Assembly: GCF_009765905.1 (NCBI RefSeq)
Contig: NZ_LMUO01000009.1
Span: 659,941-723,940 of the forward strand
Origin: Mucilaginibacter sp. L196
GTDB taxonomy: Bacteria; Bacteroidota; Bacteroidia; Sphingobacteriales; Sphingobacteriaceae
Direction: 5' to 3'
Length of the DNA: 64,000 bases
The position numbers and the translations under genes were made by a program. Under the pieces are notes generated by a model. That model was not told the DNA's origin and made no database searches. It saw nothing but the letters and a program-made list of their open reading frames with translations. Positions 17,642 through 26,637 of this stretch are shown in pieces. Numbering within the stretch: the stretch's first letter is position 1; each line of letters begins with the position of its first letter.

Positions 17642-19378
17642 TCAGATCACATCCGAAAGGTGTTTATAGTTAGATTTGATAATATCCAGCACCTCATCCA
17701 TCCTGCCGCCCAATATTAATTTGCCCATGGTTATGGCATATCCTTTTGCCTGTTCCCACTCTATTTTAGGGGGCATTGCTAAAGCATTGGGGTTGGTTAG
17801 TATATTTAAGAGTACAGGCCCATCTTCCTTTATAGCTTGTGCAATAGCACCTTTAACCTCGCTTTGATGATGAACAGAAATGCCTTTAAATCCCATTGCC
17901 TGGGCTACAAGAGCGAAATCGGGGTTAATCATATCTGTTTCATTATCAGGTAATCCATCAACTTCCATTTCCAGTTTTACCATCCCCAGGGCCCGGTTAT
18001 TAAATACGATTAACTTTATTGGCAAGTTATATTGCTTAATGGTAGCCAGGTCGCCAAGTAACATAGATAGCCCCCCATCACCACACAATGCAACTACCTG
18101 CCTGCCCGGATAGCATAAGGCGGCACCAATGGCCATAGGCATAGCATTAGCCATTGAGCCATGATTAAATGAACCGAGGAATTTTCGCTGCCCTGTAGCG
18201 TGTATATACCGGGCACCCCATACGCAACTCATCCCCGTATCAAGGGTGAAGATGGCATCTTTTGCGGCCAGCTCATTTATTACGGAGGCAACATACTCGG
18301 GCTGGATCATATCTTCCGCGCCAACATTATTCACGTAGGTTTGCAGGTGATCTTTTACCTTATCATACAAGCTCAGCTGTGCTTTCAGAAAACTATCATC
18401 TTCTTTCTTTGTGATCAATGGCAATAATGCTTTTACTGTGTCTGTGATATTCCCGCATAGCCCCAGCTCCAGTTTGGCCCGCCTGCCCAATCTTTCTGGT
18501 TTTTCATCAACTTGTATAATCTTGTTGTTAGTCGGCATAAAAGGTACATAAGGGAAATCGGTACCCAGCAATAAAACAACATCAGATTCGTGCATGCTAT
18601 GGTATGCAGAAGGTAAGCCCAGCAAGCCAGTCATACCCACTTCGTACGGATTATCATATTGCATACCCATTTTACCGCGGAAAGAATAACCTACAGGGGC
18701 TTGCAACGCGGCAGCAAGCTGTACAATTTCATCGTGTGCCTCACGGGCGCCGTAGCCACAAAATATGGTAATTTTTGGATATTTATTGAGTATATCAGCC
18801 AGGCCTTGCAATTCATTGTCGGCAGGCCTTAAAATCGTTTCACAGCTGAAGTTTTGCCGGGAGGCAATGCTTTCTTCTGCCGGCATGGATGATACATCGC
18901 CCGGCAGGCCAAATACAGCTACCCCTTTATGATGAATGGCATGTTGAATAGCAGCCTGAAACATACGCGGGGCCTGCGCAGCGGTAGTTGCCACCTGGTT
19001 GTAGCAACTGCAATCGTCAAACAACTTTATAGTATTGGTGCTCTGGAAATAATCCTGACCGAATTCAGGTGTGTTTATAGTTGAGGCAATAGCAATTACG
19101 GGTACACCGGTACGGTGCGCGTCATAAAGCCCATTGATAAGATGTATATGCCCCGGGCCGCAGCTACCCGCGCAGCAGGCAAGCCCTTCCAGCTCTGCTT
19201 CCGCCGCTGCTGCGTACGCGCCAACCTCTTCATGCCTTACGTGTATCCATTTTATTTTGCCACTTCGCCTTACCGCATCATTCAAATGATTTAAGCTATC
19301 GCCGGTAACGGCATAAATTCTTTTTACCCCGTTTTCTACCAGCATTTCTACCAGTTGATCTGCTACTTGTTTGCTCAT
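17642..19378 (-). CDS. thiamine-diphosphate enzyme, pyruvate oxidase/dehydrogenase-like
   Basis: A 578-residue ThDP-dependent enzyme closest to PoxB (pyruvate:quinone oxidoreductase) or pyruvate oxidase. The N-terminal Pyr domain has the activating Glu in RHEEVGAYAA. The central FAD/TH3 domain follows. The PP domain carries the ThDP motif GDGGLSMLLGDL ending in FNN. PoxB converts pyruvate to acetate and CO2 with electrons to quinone. The closing residues do not clearly show the amphipathic membrane-activation helix of E. coli PoxB, so the electron acceptor is uncertain. It is a single gene, divergent from the beta-helix-like gene. Confidence 0.85.
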   Translation of the reverse strand: MSKQVADQLVEMLVENGVKRIYAVTGDSLNHLNDAVRRSGKIKWIHVRHEEVGAYAAAAEAELEGLACCAGSCGPGHIHLINGLYDAHRTGVPVIAIASTINTPEFGQDYFQSTNTIKLFDDCSCYNQVATTAAQAPRMFQAAIQHAIHHKGVAVFGLPGDVSSMPAEESIASRQNFSCETILRPADNELQGLADILNKYPKITIFCGYGAREAHDEIVQLAAALQAPVGYSFRGKMGMQYDNPYEVGMTGLLGLPSAYHSMHESDVVLLLGTDFPYVPFMPTNNKIIQVDEKPERLGRRAKLELGLCGNITDTVKALLPLITKKEDDSFLKAQLSLYDKVKDHLQTYVNNVGAEDMIQPEYVASVINELAAKDAIFTLDTGMSCVWGARYIHATGQRKFLGSFNHGSMANAMPMAIGAALCYPGRQVVALCGDGGLSMLLGDLATIKQYNLPIKLIVFNNRALGMVKLEMEVDGLPDNETDMINPDFALVAQAMGFKGISVHHQSEVKGAIAQAIKEDGPVLLNILTNPNALAMPPKIEWEQAKGYAITMGKLILGGRMDEVLDIIKSNYKHLSDVI

Positions 19379-19573
19379 GGCTTATAGTTTTTGGTTAATA
19401 AAATGAGATCTGATTTAATCACTAAATTAATATTATTCAGGCGCGAATTATACATGTAACGATATTGTGAATAGGTTGTTTGGAAAAAATATCTGCACCA
19501 TGCAAATAGGAAACATTGTATATCTTTAAGCGTTATCTGCTTACTAATTAAAACACCCCAATCAATAGAAAAC

Positions 19574-20977
19574 ATGAAAACAGCAATCAATTCATTAGCC
19601 GATTTGATGGTTGCATTGAATAACAATGCACCTCAAAACTTAGAAATACAAACCTCTATTCTTTGCCCATATTCAATTAATTTACCAGTTGGTTTTAGCA
19701 TTACGGGGGTTAATAAAGAACGCTGCATTATTAGTTTTAACAATGGTGATGGAATTGGCCTTACTGCCGATAATGAAGTTAGCAATTTGACCATCCAAAC
19801 CAATCCTAATAACCGGGCCATTTATACGTTAAGCAACCATCCTGATTTAGGAACACTATCCCTGAAAAACCTTACTATTACAGGCCAGGTTCAAATATTG
19901 ACCAGGACGGGTACCAATAAAACAAAATTGGTTGCCGATAACATTGATATTGTGGCTTGCGATGCCCGCAGATATTCAGAACAGCCACAAAAATATGGTG
20001 TTAATGTTTATCAGGGTGCTTTTACGGTTTATAACTTTAACAGCGATCTGGATAGCGTAATCAACGCTACTTTAACCAACATCTGCTTAGGGCGAAAGGG
20101 GGCTCCAGTAATTGGCTCCGGCTTATTTATTTGCGGGTTTGGCGACAATGGCGGCTGGGTAATAGCGGATACGATAACTACAGGCGATATTTACTCGAAC
20201 GGGATGCTGCCTTTTGGGCAACCGGATATGATAACCGCCGGTGTTTTTATTGTAAATGGCGTTAAAGTAAAAAGCCTGACACACAAAGGTTCGGTAACCA
20301 CTTATGGGGTAAATGATATGGTATTAGATACCTGGGGATATGTAGAGAAATGGGTGGCTGAAAAACCGATTACATCGTACGGGCCAAGCGGTATTGGCTT
20401 TGTAAACTTTGGAACTGTTGATGAGTTTGAAGCCAAAGATAAAGTTGAAACTTTTGGTTCAGGTGCACGTGGCTTTAACCAGTATGATGGTACGGTTAAA
20501 AAGGCCGTTTTCCATTCTATAATTACGCATGGAAATGGTTCTATCGGGATGCAGTTTAGCAAAGCGGTAGGCAGTATCGAAGTAAAAAACGGAGTTGTTA
20601 CCAATGGCTCTGTAGGGGAATCGCTTGTTAAAGGGGTAATTATGACCTTGCCTGCCAATGCCATTAGTGTTAAGCCTGGTGGAGAGATTAAGCAATTGAA
20701 AATTTCAGGCGGTATTACAACTCATGGTAACAATGTAACCTCTTATCATGTAGAGGGAGGAATTGTACACGAATTGAATGTTAAAGGAGATATAGCTGCC
20801 AATGGCGATGATTCAATTGCTGTACTTGTTTCCAATAATGGGGAAACACCATTAACCAATATTTCGGCGGTATCAAAACAAGGGATCGCCGTCAAAATTT
20901 CTGGTGGCAAGGTGACCGATCGTACAGGCCTTTCGGCTAAAGGTGCAAAAGGCAATATTGTCGAAACAAATCAGTAA
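19574..20977 (+). CDS. orphan right-handed beta-helix-like protein
   Basis: A 467-residue protein without a recognisable signal peptide or membrane segment. From about residue 60 it consists of short strand-turn units rich in G, N, T, V and I. Recurrent phrases are NLTIQT, LSLKNLTITG, GDIYSNG, KSLTHKGSVTTYG, SIITHGNGSIG, VKNGVVTNGSVG, KISGGITTHGN and VKGDIAANGD. This layout suits a parallel beta-helix such as pectate-lyase-like folds. No catalytic signature is visible, and I know of no named family for it. It is divergent from the PoxB-like gene and ends at a bidirectional terminator shared with the lacI-type gene. Confidence 0.75.
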   Translation: MKTAINSLADLMVALNNNAPQNLEIQTSILCPYSINLPVGFSITGVNKERCIISFNNGDGIGLTADNEVSNLTIQTNPNNRAIYTLSNHPDLGTLSLKNLTITGQVQILTRTGTNKTKLVADNIDIVACDARRYSEQPQKYGVNVYQGAFTVYNFNSDLDSVINATLTNICLGRKGAPVIGSGLFICGFGDNGGWVIADTITTGDIYSNGMLPFGQPDMITAGVFIVNGVKVKSLTHKGSVTTYGVNDMVLDTWGYVEKWVAEKPITSYGPSGIGFVNFGTVDEFEAKDKVETFGSGARGFNQYDGTVKKAVFHSIITHGNGSIGMQFSKAVGSIEVKNGVVTNGSVGESLVKGVIMTLPANAISVKPGGEIKQLKISGGITTHGNNVTSYHVEGGIVHELNVKGDIAANGDDSIAVLVSNNGETPLTNISAVSKQGIAVKISGGKVTDRTGLSAKGAKGNIVETNQ

Positions 20978-20987
20978 TCAATACCAC

Positions 20988-21020
20988 ATAGCCCGCTAAA
21001 ACATTGATTTAGTGGGCTAT
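20988..21020. terminator. bidirectional terminator hairpin
   Basis: ATAGCCCGCTAAA and TTTAGTGGGCTAT form a 13-bp stem with one G-T wobble and a seven-base loop. It lies between the convergent beta-helix-like and lacI-type genes. Confidence 0.75.
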
Positions 21021-21022
21021 TA

Positions 21023-22093
21023 TCAGGCTATGGTATCAGCAAGTTTATTGCTTGCTTTTATCGCGTGTGATTTTCCGGATTCCATTAACTGCGACTCTAT
21101 TTTTACTTTGTAATACCCCAGCGGTATATGGTTGTTTTCGTTTTTCTGATCCAGCAGCTGCATTAGAATATCTGTTGCTTTCTGCCCTTGTAAATATGGA
21201 AACTGTTCGACAGAAGCGGCCGGTACAACATCCATATAGTGAACAAGCGGGAGATTTGAATAGCTAACAAACTCAATATCCTTATCCGTTGCGTTGTTGG
21301 AGTGGCGCGAATAATTGATCGCGAATAAAGCCAGGTAATCATTAAATGTTATGATGGCTGTCGGTTTTCTTTTATTAGCAAGTAATTCACGATAGGCCAT
21401 GAGTGTTCCCTGTTCGGTCAGGTCGCAATTAACAATCATTGATGGATCAAATTTTAACCGATTTTTTGTCATGGCCTCAATATATCCTTCACGCCTTTCT
21501 TCGCATGCAAATAATGTTTTTGGCCCGTTGATCATTCCAATAACACGATGGCCTTTTTTTAATAAATAGTTCATCGCTTCAATGGTCCCGGTTTTGATGT
21601 TACAGCCCACAAAATGCGTTTGTGCAATTGGAGGAACGCGATCAAAGAACACCACCGGAATGTTATAATTTTTCAGGCATTGAAAATGATCAATATTTGT
21701 TGTGTTTTTGGCAATGGAAACCAGCAATCCATCTACACGATGATCCTTCATTCTTTTTACCAATTGCTTTTCATGCTCCGTATTTTCATGCGACTGGGCT
21801 ATTAATACGGTATAATTTTGTTTCGCGGCAGTATCTTCAATGGCGTTAACTACGGTAGAAAAGAATGATTCTGAAAGCTCCGGCAATATGACACCAATGG
21901 TATAGTTTCTGCCTTTCTGAAAAGATATAGCCGATAGGTTAGGCTCGTAATTAAGCTGCGTTGCCAGATTCCTTACTTTTACCCTTGTAGCCTGCCCGAT
22001 ACTTGAATGATCATGAAGTGCCCTTGATACCGTTGATGGGGAAATATTTAAAAGGGAGGCAATTTCTGTTATGGTAGCTGGCTTTGAATACAT
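21023..22093 (-). CDS. LacI family transcriptional regulator
   Basis: A 356-residue LacI/GalR protein. The helix-turn-helix is at residues 6-27 (ITEIASLLNISPSTVSRALHD), followed by the hinge and a periplasmic-binding-protein-like effector domain (YTIGVILPELSESFFSTVV, then RVDGLLVSI). It lies next to the GH35 and GH20 genes, and candidate LacI-type sites with a central CG (CAAACGTTTG) lie in front of those genes, so it probably controls them. Its own promoter carries a 25-bp palindrome identical in its arms to one at susC. It may therefore be a target of the GntR regulator encoded at 30910-31617. The effector sugar is unknown. Confidence 0.92.
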   Translation of the reverse strand: MYSKPATITEIASLLNISPSTVSRALHDHSSIGQATRVKVRNLATQLNYEPNLSAISFQKGRNYTIGVILPELSESFFSTVVNAIEDTAAKQNYTVLIAQSHENTEHEKQLVKRMKDHRVDGLLVSIAKNTTNIDHFQCLKNYNIPVVFFDRVPPIAQTHFVGCNIKTGTIEAMNYLLKKGHRVIGMINGPKTLFACEERREGYIEAMTKNRLKFDPSMIVNCDLTEQGTLMAYRELLANKRKPTAIITFNDYLALFAINYSRHSNNATDKDIEFVSYSNLPLVHYMDVVPAASVEQFPYLQGQKATDILMQLLDQKNENNHIPLGYYKVKIESQLMESGKSHAIKASNKLADTIA

Positions 22094-22103
22094 TTTATCA
22101 ATA

Positions 22104-22128
22104 TTGCATTATGTTATACATAATGCAA
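22104..22128. promoter_or_regulatory. 25-bp palindromic operator in front of lacI-type gene
   Basis: TTGCATTATGT, three bases (TAT), then ACATAATGCAA. The arms are identical to those of the site at 31870-31894. The dyad is part of a longer perfect inverted repeat (arms 22093-22113 and 22119-22139) starting at the lacI-type start codon. The GT-N3-AC core suits a FadR-type GntR protein better than a LacI protein. Confidence 0.65.
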
Positions 22129-22138
22129 TATTGATAAA

Positions 22139-22168
22139 AAATATCTAACAAACAAATATCTAACAAAC
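22139..22168. repeat. 15-bp tandem repeat, two copies
   Basis: AAATATCTAACAAAC occurs twice back to back in the leader of the lacI-type gene, directly beyond the long palindrome. The second copy runs into GTT and so creates a partial CAAACGTT, resembling half of the LacI-type motif seen at 24152 and 28147. Confidence 0.6.
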
Positions 22169-22205
22169 GTTCAGCACCAAAGCATCCGGTTTGTTACTGA
22201 ATTAT

Positions 22206-24056
22206 TTAACGCAATTCATCAAGTACCGGTGCTTTAACCGTCACAATTTCGTGTTGTGGATTATCATTTTGCTGTTCAAAAACAGTAATTACATTGTTGC
22301 CCTTTTTTAACCAGCAGCAGGGTAAATAAAGTGTTTGCTGAGGGCCGATGTTCCAGTATCTCCCAAGATTGTGTCCATTTACAAATACAATACCTTTTCC
22401 CCAGGTGTGCATATCCAAAAATGTATCCCCAATGGCCGCTAACTTAAATCTACCCTGATAAATTGTCGGGTTTCCTTTAATGTTTATAGCGCTATGGCTC
22501 AGAACCGGCGTTTTGCTCATAGGGAATTTGTACATTTTCCAGTTTCCGGTGATGTTTTTGCCATTAATTACAACCGGGCTTATAATTCCTTTTGAGTTAT
22601 GGATAATTTCGCTGCCATAGTTAATGCGGCCCATGTTCTCAACTAAAATATCAAGGCGCGCGTTAGCCGGAATATTGATGTCGCAGGTAAATTTATTTTG
22701 CTGGCGATTAAGTTCAGCCACTTTTTGTCCATTTACATAGATGGTAGCGTAGTCCCTTAATCCCTCAATATCCAACGAGCCATTTATTGGTTGGCTAAAT
22801 TTACGGCTGTATAAAATATACCCGGTCCCTTGGTTAAGGCTTTCAAATGTTTCAGGGGTATCAGCCACCACAGGTGTCATATGGTTTACTAAATTCAGTA
22901 AGTTCACAGTTGCCGTTAATTTAACCGGTGGGATTTGTATAACGGGAATTTGTTCAGGAATAGCAGGAACAGGATAACTCACATATTTTTTTAATAAGTT
23001 ACGTATGGCTGTAAATTTAGGCGTTACCCAGCCGGATTCTGAAATAGGTGCATCATAGTCGTAACTGGTTAGGTCGGGTTGCAACTGATGTTCTTTGCTG
23101 TAATTTGCACCACTTGTAAAACCAAAGTTAGTGCCGCCATGTACCATATACAGATTAAACGATACACTGTCTTTTAAGTAAGCTTCTAAATCTTTAACCA
23201 CACCTTCTGTCGTGACTTTTTCAAATTTTTCGCCCCAGTGGTCCAGCCAGCCGGGATAGTATTCGGCAACCATATAAGGGCCCTTGCCACCGTGGTATTG
23301 GTTAACCGATTTTTTTAACCGTTGTATATCTGTTTCGCCATTAGCGGTGGGCAGTGTGCCGGTAATGGCCCCCCCTTCAAACGCGTTGCTGCCATCTGAT
23401 GTATATAAAGGGACATCTATTCCTGCCTCGATCAATAGTTTTTTTATTGCAGCGCTGTAAGCTTTATGATCCGCTAAGGAAATATCCTTTCGCTGGATTA
23501 CATATGATCCAAATTCATTTTCTGCCTGTACCATAATCACGGGTCCACCATGTGTGATTTGAAGATCCCTGACCTGATCAGCCAGTTTATTTATATATAC
23601 CTTGCATGAATCAAGAAATTGCCGGTTATTACTTCTGATCACCAGATCCTTGTTTTTCAGAAGCCACCACGGGTAGCCTCCAAATTCCCACTCGGCGCAG
23701 GCATATGGCCCCGGTCTGAGTATAACCATTAAACCTTCCTCCTGGGCAATTTTTATAAACTCCCTGATGTTATGATTGCCTGTCTTAAAGTCCCAAACGC
23801 CGGGTGCTGTTTCCTGGTAATTCCAAAATATATAGGTGGCAACAGCATTAAGGCCCATGGCCCGCATCATTTTTAACCGATGACGCCAGTAAGGTGCAGG
23901 CACACGTGCAAAATGCATTTCCCCTGAATGTATCTGGATGGTTTTTCCGTCGTATTTAAACGCGCCATCACTAACTTCAAAAGTATGCTTCACCTGGCTA
24001 AAGGCTTTTGAAGCAAGTAAACAACATAATAGCAGGCAAACAACTCTTTTATTCAT
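22206..24056 (-). CDS. GH35 family beta-galactosidase
   Basis: A 616-residue exported enzyme. The ATG at 24056 gives a clean signal peptide (MNKRVVCLLLCC to AFSQ); an in-frame upstream ATG would add 32 residues without signal character. GH35 landmarks are HSGEMHFARVP, PGPYACAEWEFGGYPWWL and the acid/base motif QAENEFG (residues 177-183). The nucleophile is Glu263 in VAEYYPGW. C-terminal beta-sandwich domains (FVNGHNLGRYW, GPQQTLYLP) complete the chain. It releases terminal beta-galactose. It diverges from the GH20 gene, with a LacI-type site between them, which suggests coordinated trimming of Gal-HexNAc chains. Confidence 0.94.
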   Translation of the reverse strand: MNKRVVCLLLCCLLASKAFSQVKHTFEVSDGAFKYDGKTIQIHSGEMHFARVPAPYWRHRLKMMRAMGLNAVATYIFWNYQETAPGVWDFKTGNHNIREFIKIAQEEGLMVILRPGPYACAEWEFGGYPWWLLKNKDLVIRSNNRQFLDSCKVYINKLADQVRDLQITHGGPVIMVQAENEFGSYVIQRKDISLADHKAYSAAIKKLLIEAGIDVPLYTSDGSNAFEGGAITGTLPTANGETDIQRLKKSVNQYHGGKGPYMVAEYYPGWLDHWGEKFEKVTTEGVVKDLEAYLKDSVSFNLYMVHGGTNFGFTSGANYSKEHQLQPDLTSYDYDAPISESGWVTPKFTAIRNLLKKYVSYPVPAIPEQIPVIQIPPVKLTATVNLLNLVNHMTPVVADTPETFESLNQGTGYILYSRKFSQPINGSLDIEGLRDYATIYVNGQKVAELNRQQNKFTCDINIPANARLDILVENMGRINYGSEIIHNSKGIISPVVINGKNITGNWKMYKFPMSKTPVLSHSAINIKGNPTIYQGRFKLAAIGDTFLDMHTWGKGIVFVNGHNLGRYWNIGPQQTLYLPCCWLKKGNNVITVFEQQNDNPQHEIVTVKAPVLDELR

Positions 24057-24151
24057 ATTAATTTTAGCAGTGTTAGTAGTAAGTAATTTTATACAAACGA
24101 AATTAACTATTTTATGCTCATTAACCACAAAATAGCTGCTACAGTTAAACA

Positions 24152-24161
24152 CAAACGTTTG
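24152..24161. promoter_or_regulatory. candidate LacI-family operator between GH35 and GH20
   Basis: CAAACGTTTG is a perfect palindrome with a central CG, the usual form of LacI-family sites. It lies in the divergent intergenic region between the GH35 and GH20 genes. The same ten bases recur at 28147-28156, and a one-base variant occurs at 26608-26617. Confidence 0.55.
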
Positions 24162-24241
24162 CGTAGGGTTAATAACTCGAATTTACGGGTCATTATAGGC
24201 TAATTGCTAACTTGCGGTATCTTAATCTAATTTGTATTAAA

Positions 24242-26563
24242 GTGATTGTAAATTTATCAAAACGGATTCTTACCCTGATTATTCTACTGCTTGTCATCAG
24301 CTTTTTCCAAACTGCTTTTAGTCAAACTATAAATATTATTCCGTATCCCAATGCTGTTAAGGTTATGCCCGGGGAGTTTGTTATAACCAAGGCCACGCGC
24401 ATTATTTATAATCATCAGGATAAAGAACTGGCTGTAGCTATTAGTCCGCTGATTCTAAAATTTCAAAAAGCTGGCGGCATCAAACTGAAAACTACCGGCA
24501 AATTACGTAGCCATGATATTCTTGTAAGGCTAACGGATAACATAAAACAACCGGAAGGTTATCATCTGGAAATCAGCCCGAGTAGTATTAAGATTGAAGC
24601 CGGAACACCTACGGGGGTATTTTACGCTGTTCAATCATTATTACAATTACTCCCAACAGAAATAGAGAGCCCAACGCTGGTGAAAAATGTACAATGGAAA
24701 GCTCAGGCAGTTATAATTGATGATGCTCCGGCATTTGCTTACCGTGGTTTAATGCTTGATGTGGCGCGACACTTTATGCCATACAGTTTCCTGGAAAAAA
24801 TGGTTGACCTGATGGCTATGCAAAAAATGAATACCCTGCATTTGCATTTAACAGATAGCCAGGGCTGGCGCTTTGAGAGTAAGAAGTATCCAAAACTTAC
24901 ACAAATTGGCGCTTACCGTAAAGGAACGGCTTTCAACACCACCTATGATTATGCGTCACGACCGAATGATACGCTTTACGGCGGCTTTTATACACAGGAT
25001 CAGTTACGCAAGCTGGTTGCTTACGCGCAATCTAAATTTATTACCATTATTCCGGAAATTGAAATGCCTGCTCATGCAGAGGCTGCGCTTGCCGCTTATC
25101 CCCAATTTGCTTGTTTAGATAGTACAGGCAAGGCATTCCCATATCCATCGCAAATACAGAATGAATTTTGTACCAAGGATTCGACCTTTATTTTCCTGAC
25201 TGATATACTAACCGAGGTGATGGATGTTTTTCCATCTAAATATATCCATATAGCCGGAGACGAAGCATCTAAGGAAAATTGGCGCAAATGCCCGATATGC
25301 CTTCAACGGATGAAAGATGAACATCTAAATTCCGTAGATGAACTGCAAAGCTATTTTATAAAAAGGATTGAAAAATTTGTCAACCAAAAAGGAAGAAGGA
25401 TTATTGGCTGGGATGAGATTTTAGAGGGCGGCTTAGCACCCAACGCGACCGTTATGAGCTGGCGCGGAGAACAGGGCGGTATTGATGCTGCAAAATTAGG
25501 CCACCAGGTAATAATGACACCAGGCGACTATTGTTATTTTGATCATTATCAGTCTGCCGATAGCTCAGAACCTCCTGCATTTGAGGGTTTAACTACCCTT
25601 GCCACTGTTTATGGTTATCATCCAGTGCCGGATGGTTTAACGCCAGAACAGGCAAAGTTAATAATCGGAACCCAGGGTAATCTATGGACGGAATCTGTAC
25701 CAACGCCTGAGCATGCTGAATATATGTATTTCCCGAGGGCTATAGCACTGGCCGAAGTAGCATGGACTACCAATAAACAACCTTATGATCAATTTTTGAG
25801 CAGGCTTTTGTCTTATATCAAAAGGTTGGATTACTATCACGTCAACTATTCACGCCATATGTTCGACATTCAAATGACTACTTCAGTTGATTCGGTAACA
25901 AAGTTGGTGAAGGCACAGCTAGCAGGCATTCCGAAGGGTTATGATGTGTATTATACCACAGATGGTTCCCATCCAACGGTTAATTCATTTAAATATACAG
26001 GCCCTATCACCATAACTAAAGATGCTGAAATAAATGCTGGTGTAATTTATAATGGTATACTGGTTGACGAGGTGAACAAAGCATTTACCATAAATAAGGG
26101 TACAGGGCATCCATCCACATTAGTAACTCCACCGAGTAAGTCCTACAATAAAGGTGGCGAACATGCCTGGAATAATGGAATTTTGGGAAGCGATAGCAGG
26201 TTTAATGACGGCGAATGGCTGGGTTGGGACGGACAGGATTTTGACGGAACAATTGATTTGGGTACATCGCAATATATGGATACCATCACAACGAGGTTTT
26301 TTAATAAACCATCAGATTGGGTTTATATGCCGCAATGGGTAAGTATATCGGTTTCGGATAATGGGGTAGATTTTAAAGAAGTAGCAAGGCTGGCCGACCT
26401 GCAAACAACCAAAGATGGATCCCATATTTTAAAGACAGGATTAGGGCATATAAGCGCGAGATACGTAAAGATAGTTGCAAAATGCGATGGGCTTATTCCA
26501 AAAGGTTCTCCGGGAGAAGGAAATCAAGCGTGGCTTTTTGTTGATGAGGTTAAAGTTGAGTAA
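24242..26563 (+). CDS. GH20 beta-N-acetylhexosaminidase with C-terminal discoidin-type domain
   Basis: An exported GH20 enzyme. No ATG precedes the signal peptide, so I choose the GTG at 24242 (773 residues); an in-frame TTG at 24212 is possible. A GH20 N-terminal domain (to about residue 155) precedes the catalytic barrel. The barrel carries YRGLMLDVARHF, HLHLTDSQGWR and the catalytic Asp-Glu pair in HIAGDEAS (residues 340-341). A chitobiase-type C-terminal piece (YYTTDGSHPT) and a final F5/8 type C-like domain (FDGTIDLG) follow, the latter probably binding glycan. It removes terminal beta-GlcNAc or beta-GalNAc. It is divergent from GH35 and followed by the DUF3472 gene. Confidence 0.92.
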   Translation: MIVNLSKRILTLIILLLVISFFQTAFSQTINIIPYPNAVKVMPGEFVITKATRIIYNHQDKELAVAISPLILKFQKAGGIKLKTTGKLRSHDILVRLTDNIKQPEGYHLEISPSSIKIEAGTPTGVFYAVQSLLQLLPTEIESPTLVKNVQWKAQAVIIDDAPAFAYRGLMLDVARHFMPYSFLEKMVDLMAMQKMNTLHLHLTDSQGWRFESKKYPKLTQIGAYRKGTAFNTTYDYASRPNDTLYGGFYTQDQLRKLVAYAQSKFITIIPEIEMPAHAEAALAAYPQFACLDSTGKAFPYPSQIQNEFCTKDSTFIFLTDILTEVMDVFPSKYIHIAGDEASKENWRKCPICLQRMKDEHLNSVDELQSYFIKRIEKFVNQKGRRIIGWDEILEGGLAPNATVMSWRGEQGGIDAAKLGHQVIMTPGDYCYFDHYQSADSSEPPAFEGLTTLATVYGYHPVPDGLTPEQAKLIIGTQGNLWTESVPTPEHAEYMYFPRAIALAEVAWTTNKQPYDQFLSRLLSYIKRLDYYHVNYSRHMFDIQMTTSVDSVTKLVKAQLAGIPKGYDVYYTTDGSHPTVNSFKYTGPITITKDAEINAGVIYNGILVDEVNKAFTINKGTGHPSTLVTPPSKSYNKGGEHAWNNGILGSDSRFNDGEWLGWDGQDFDGTIDLGTSQYMDTITTRFFNKPSDWVYMPQWVSISVSDNGVDFKEVARLADLQTTKDGSHILKTGLGHISARYVKIVAKCDGLIPKGSPGEGNQAWLFVDEVKVE

Positions 26564-26607
26564 TAGGACAATCAAGCTATCAGCAGTAATTATCTAAAAC
26601 ATCAGGA

Positions 26608-26617
26608 CAAACATTTG
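26608..26617. promoter_or_regulatory. near-match to the LacI-type operator
   Basis: CAAACATTTG, within ACAAACATTTGT, differs at one central base from CAAACGTTTG. It lies 21 bases before the DUF3472 gene. Because it lacks the central CG it is weaker evidence than the other two sites. Confidence 0.35.
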
Positions 26618-26637
26618 TGCGGCGTTAATTATAAACT

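Noticed and set aside
22104-22128. LacI autoregulatory site
   Set aside because: Possible, but the odd-length dyad with a GT-N3-AC core and its identical copy at susC beside gntR fit a FadR-type GntR protein better; kept as a GntR site.
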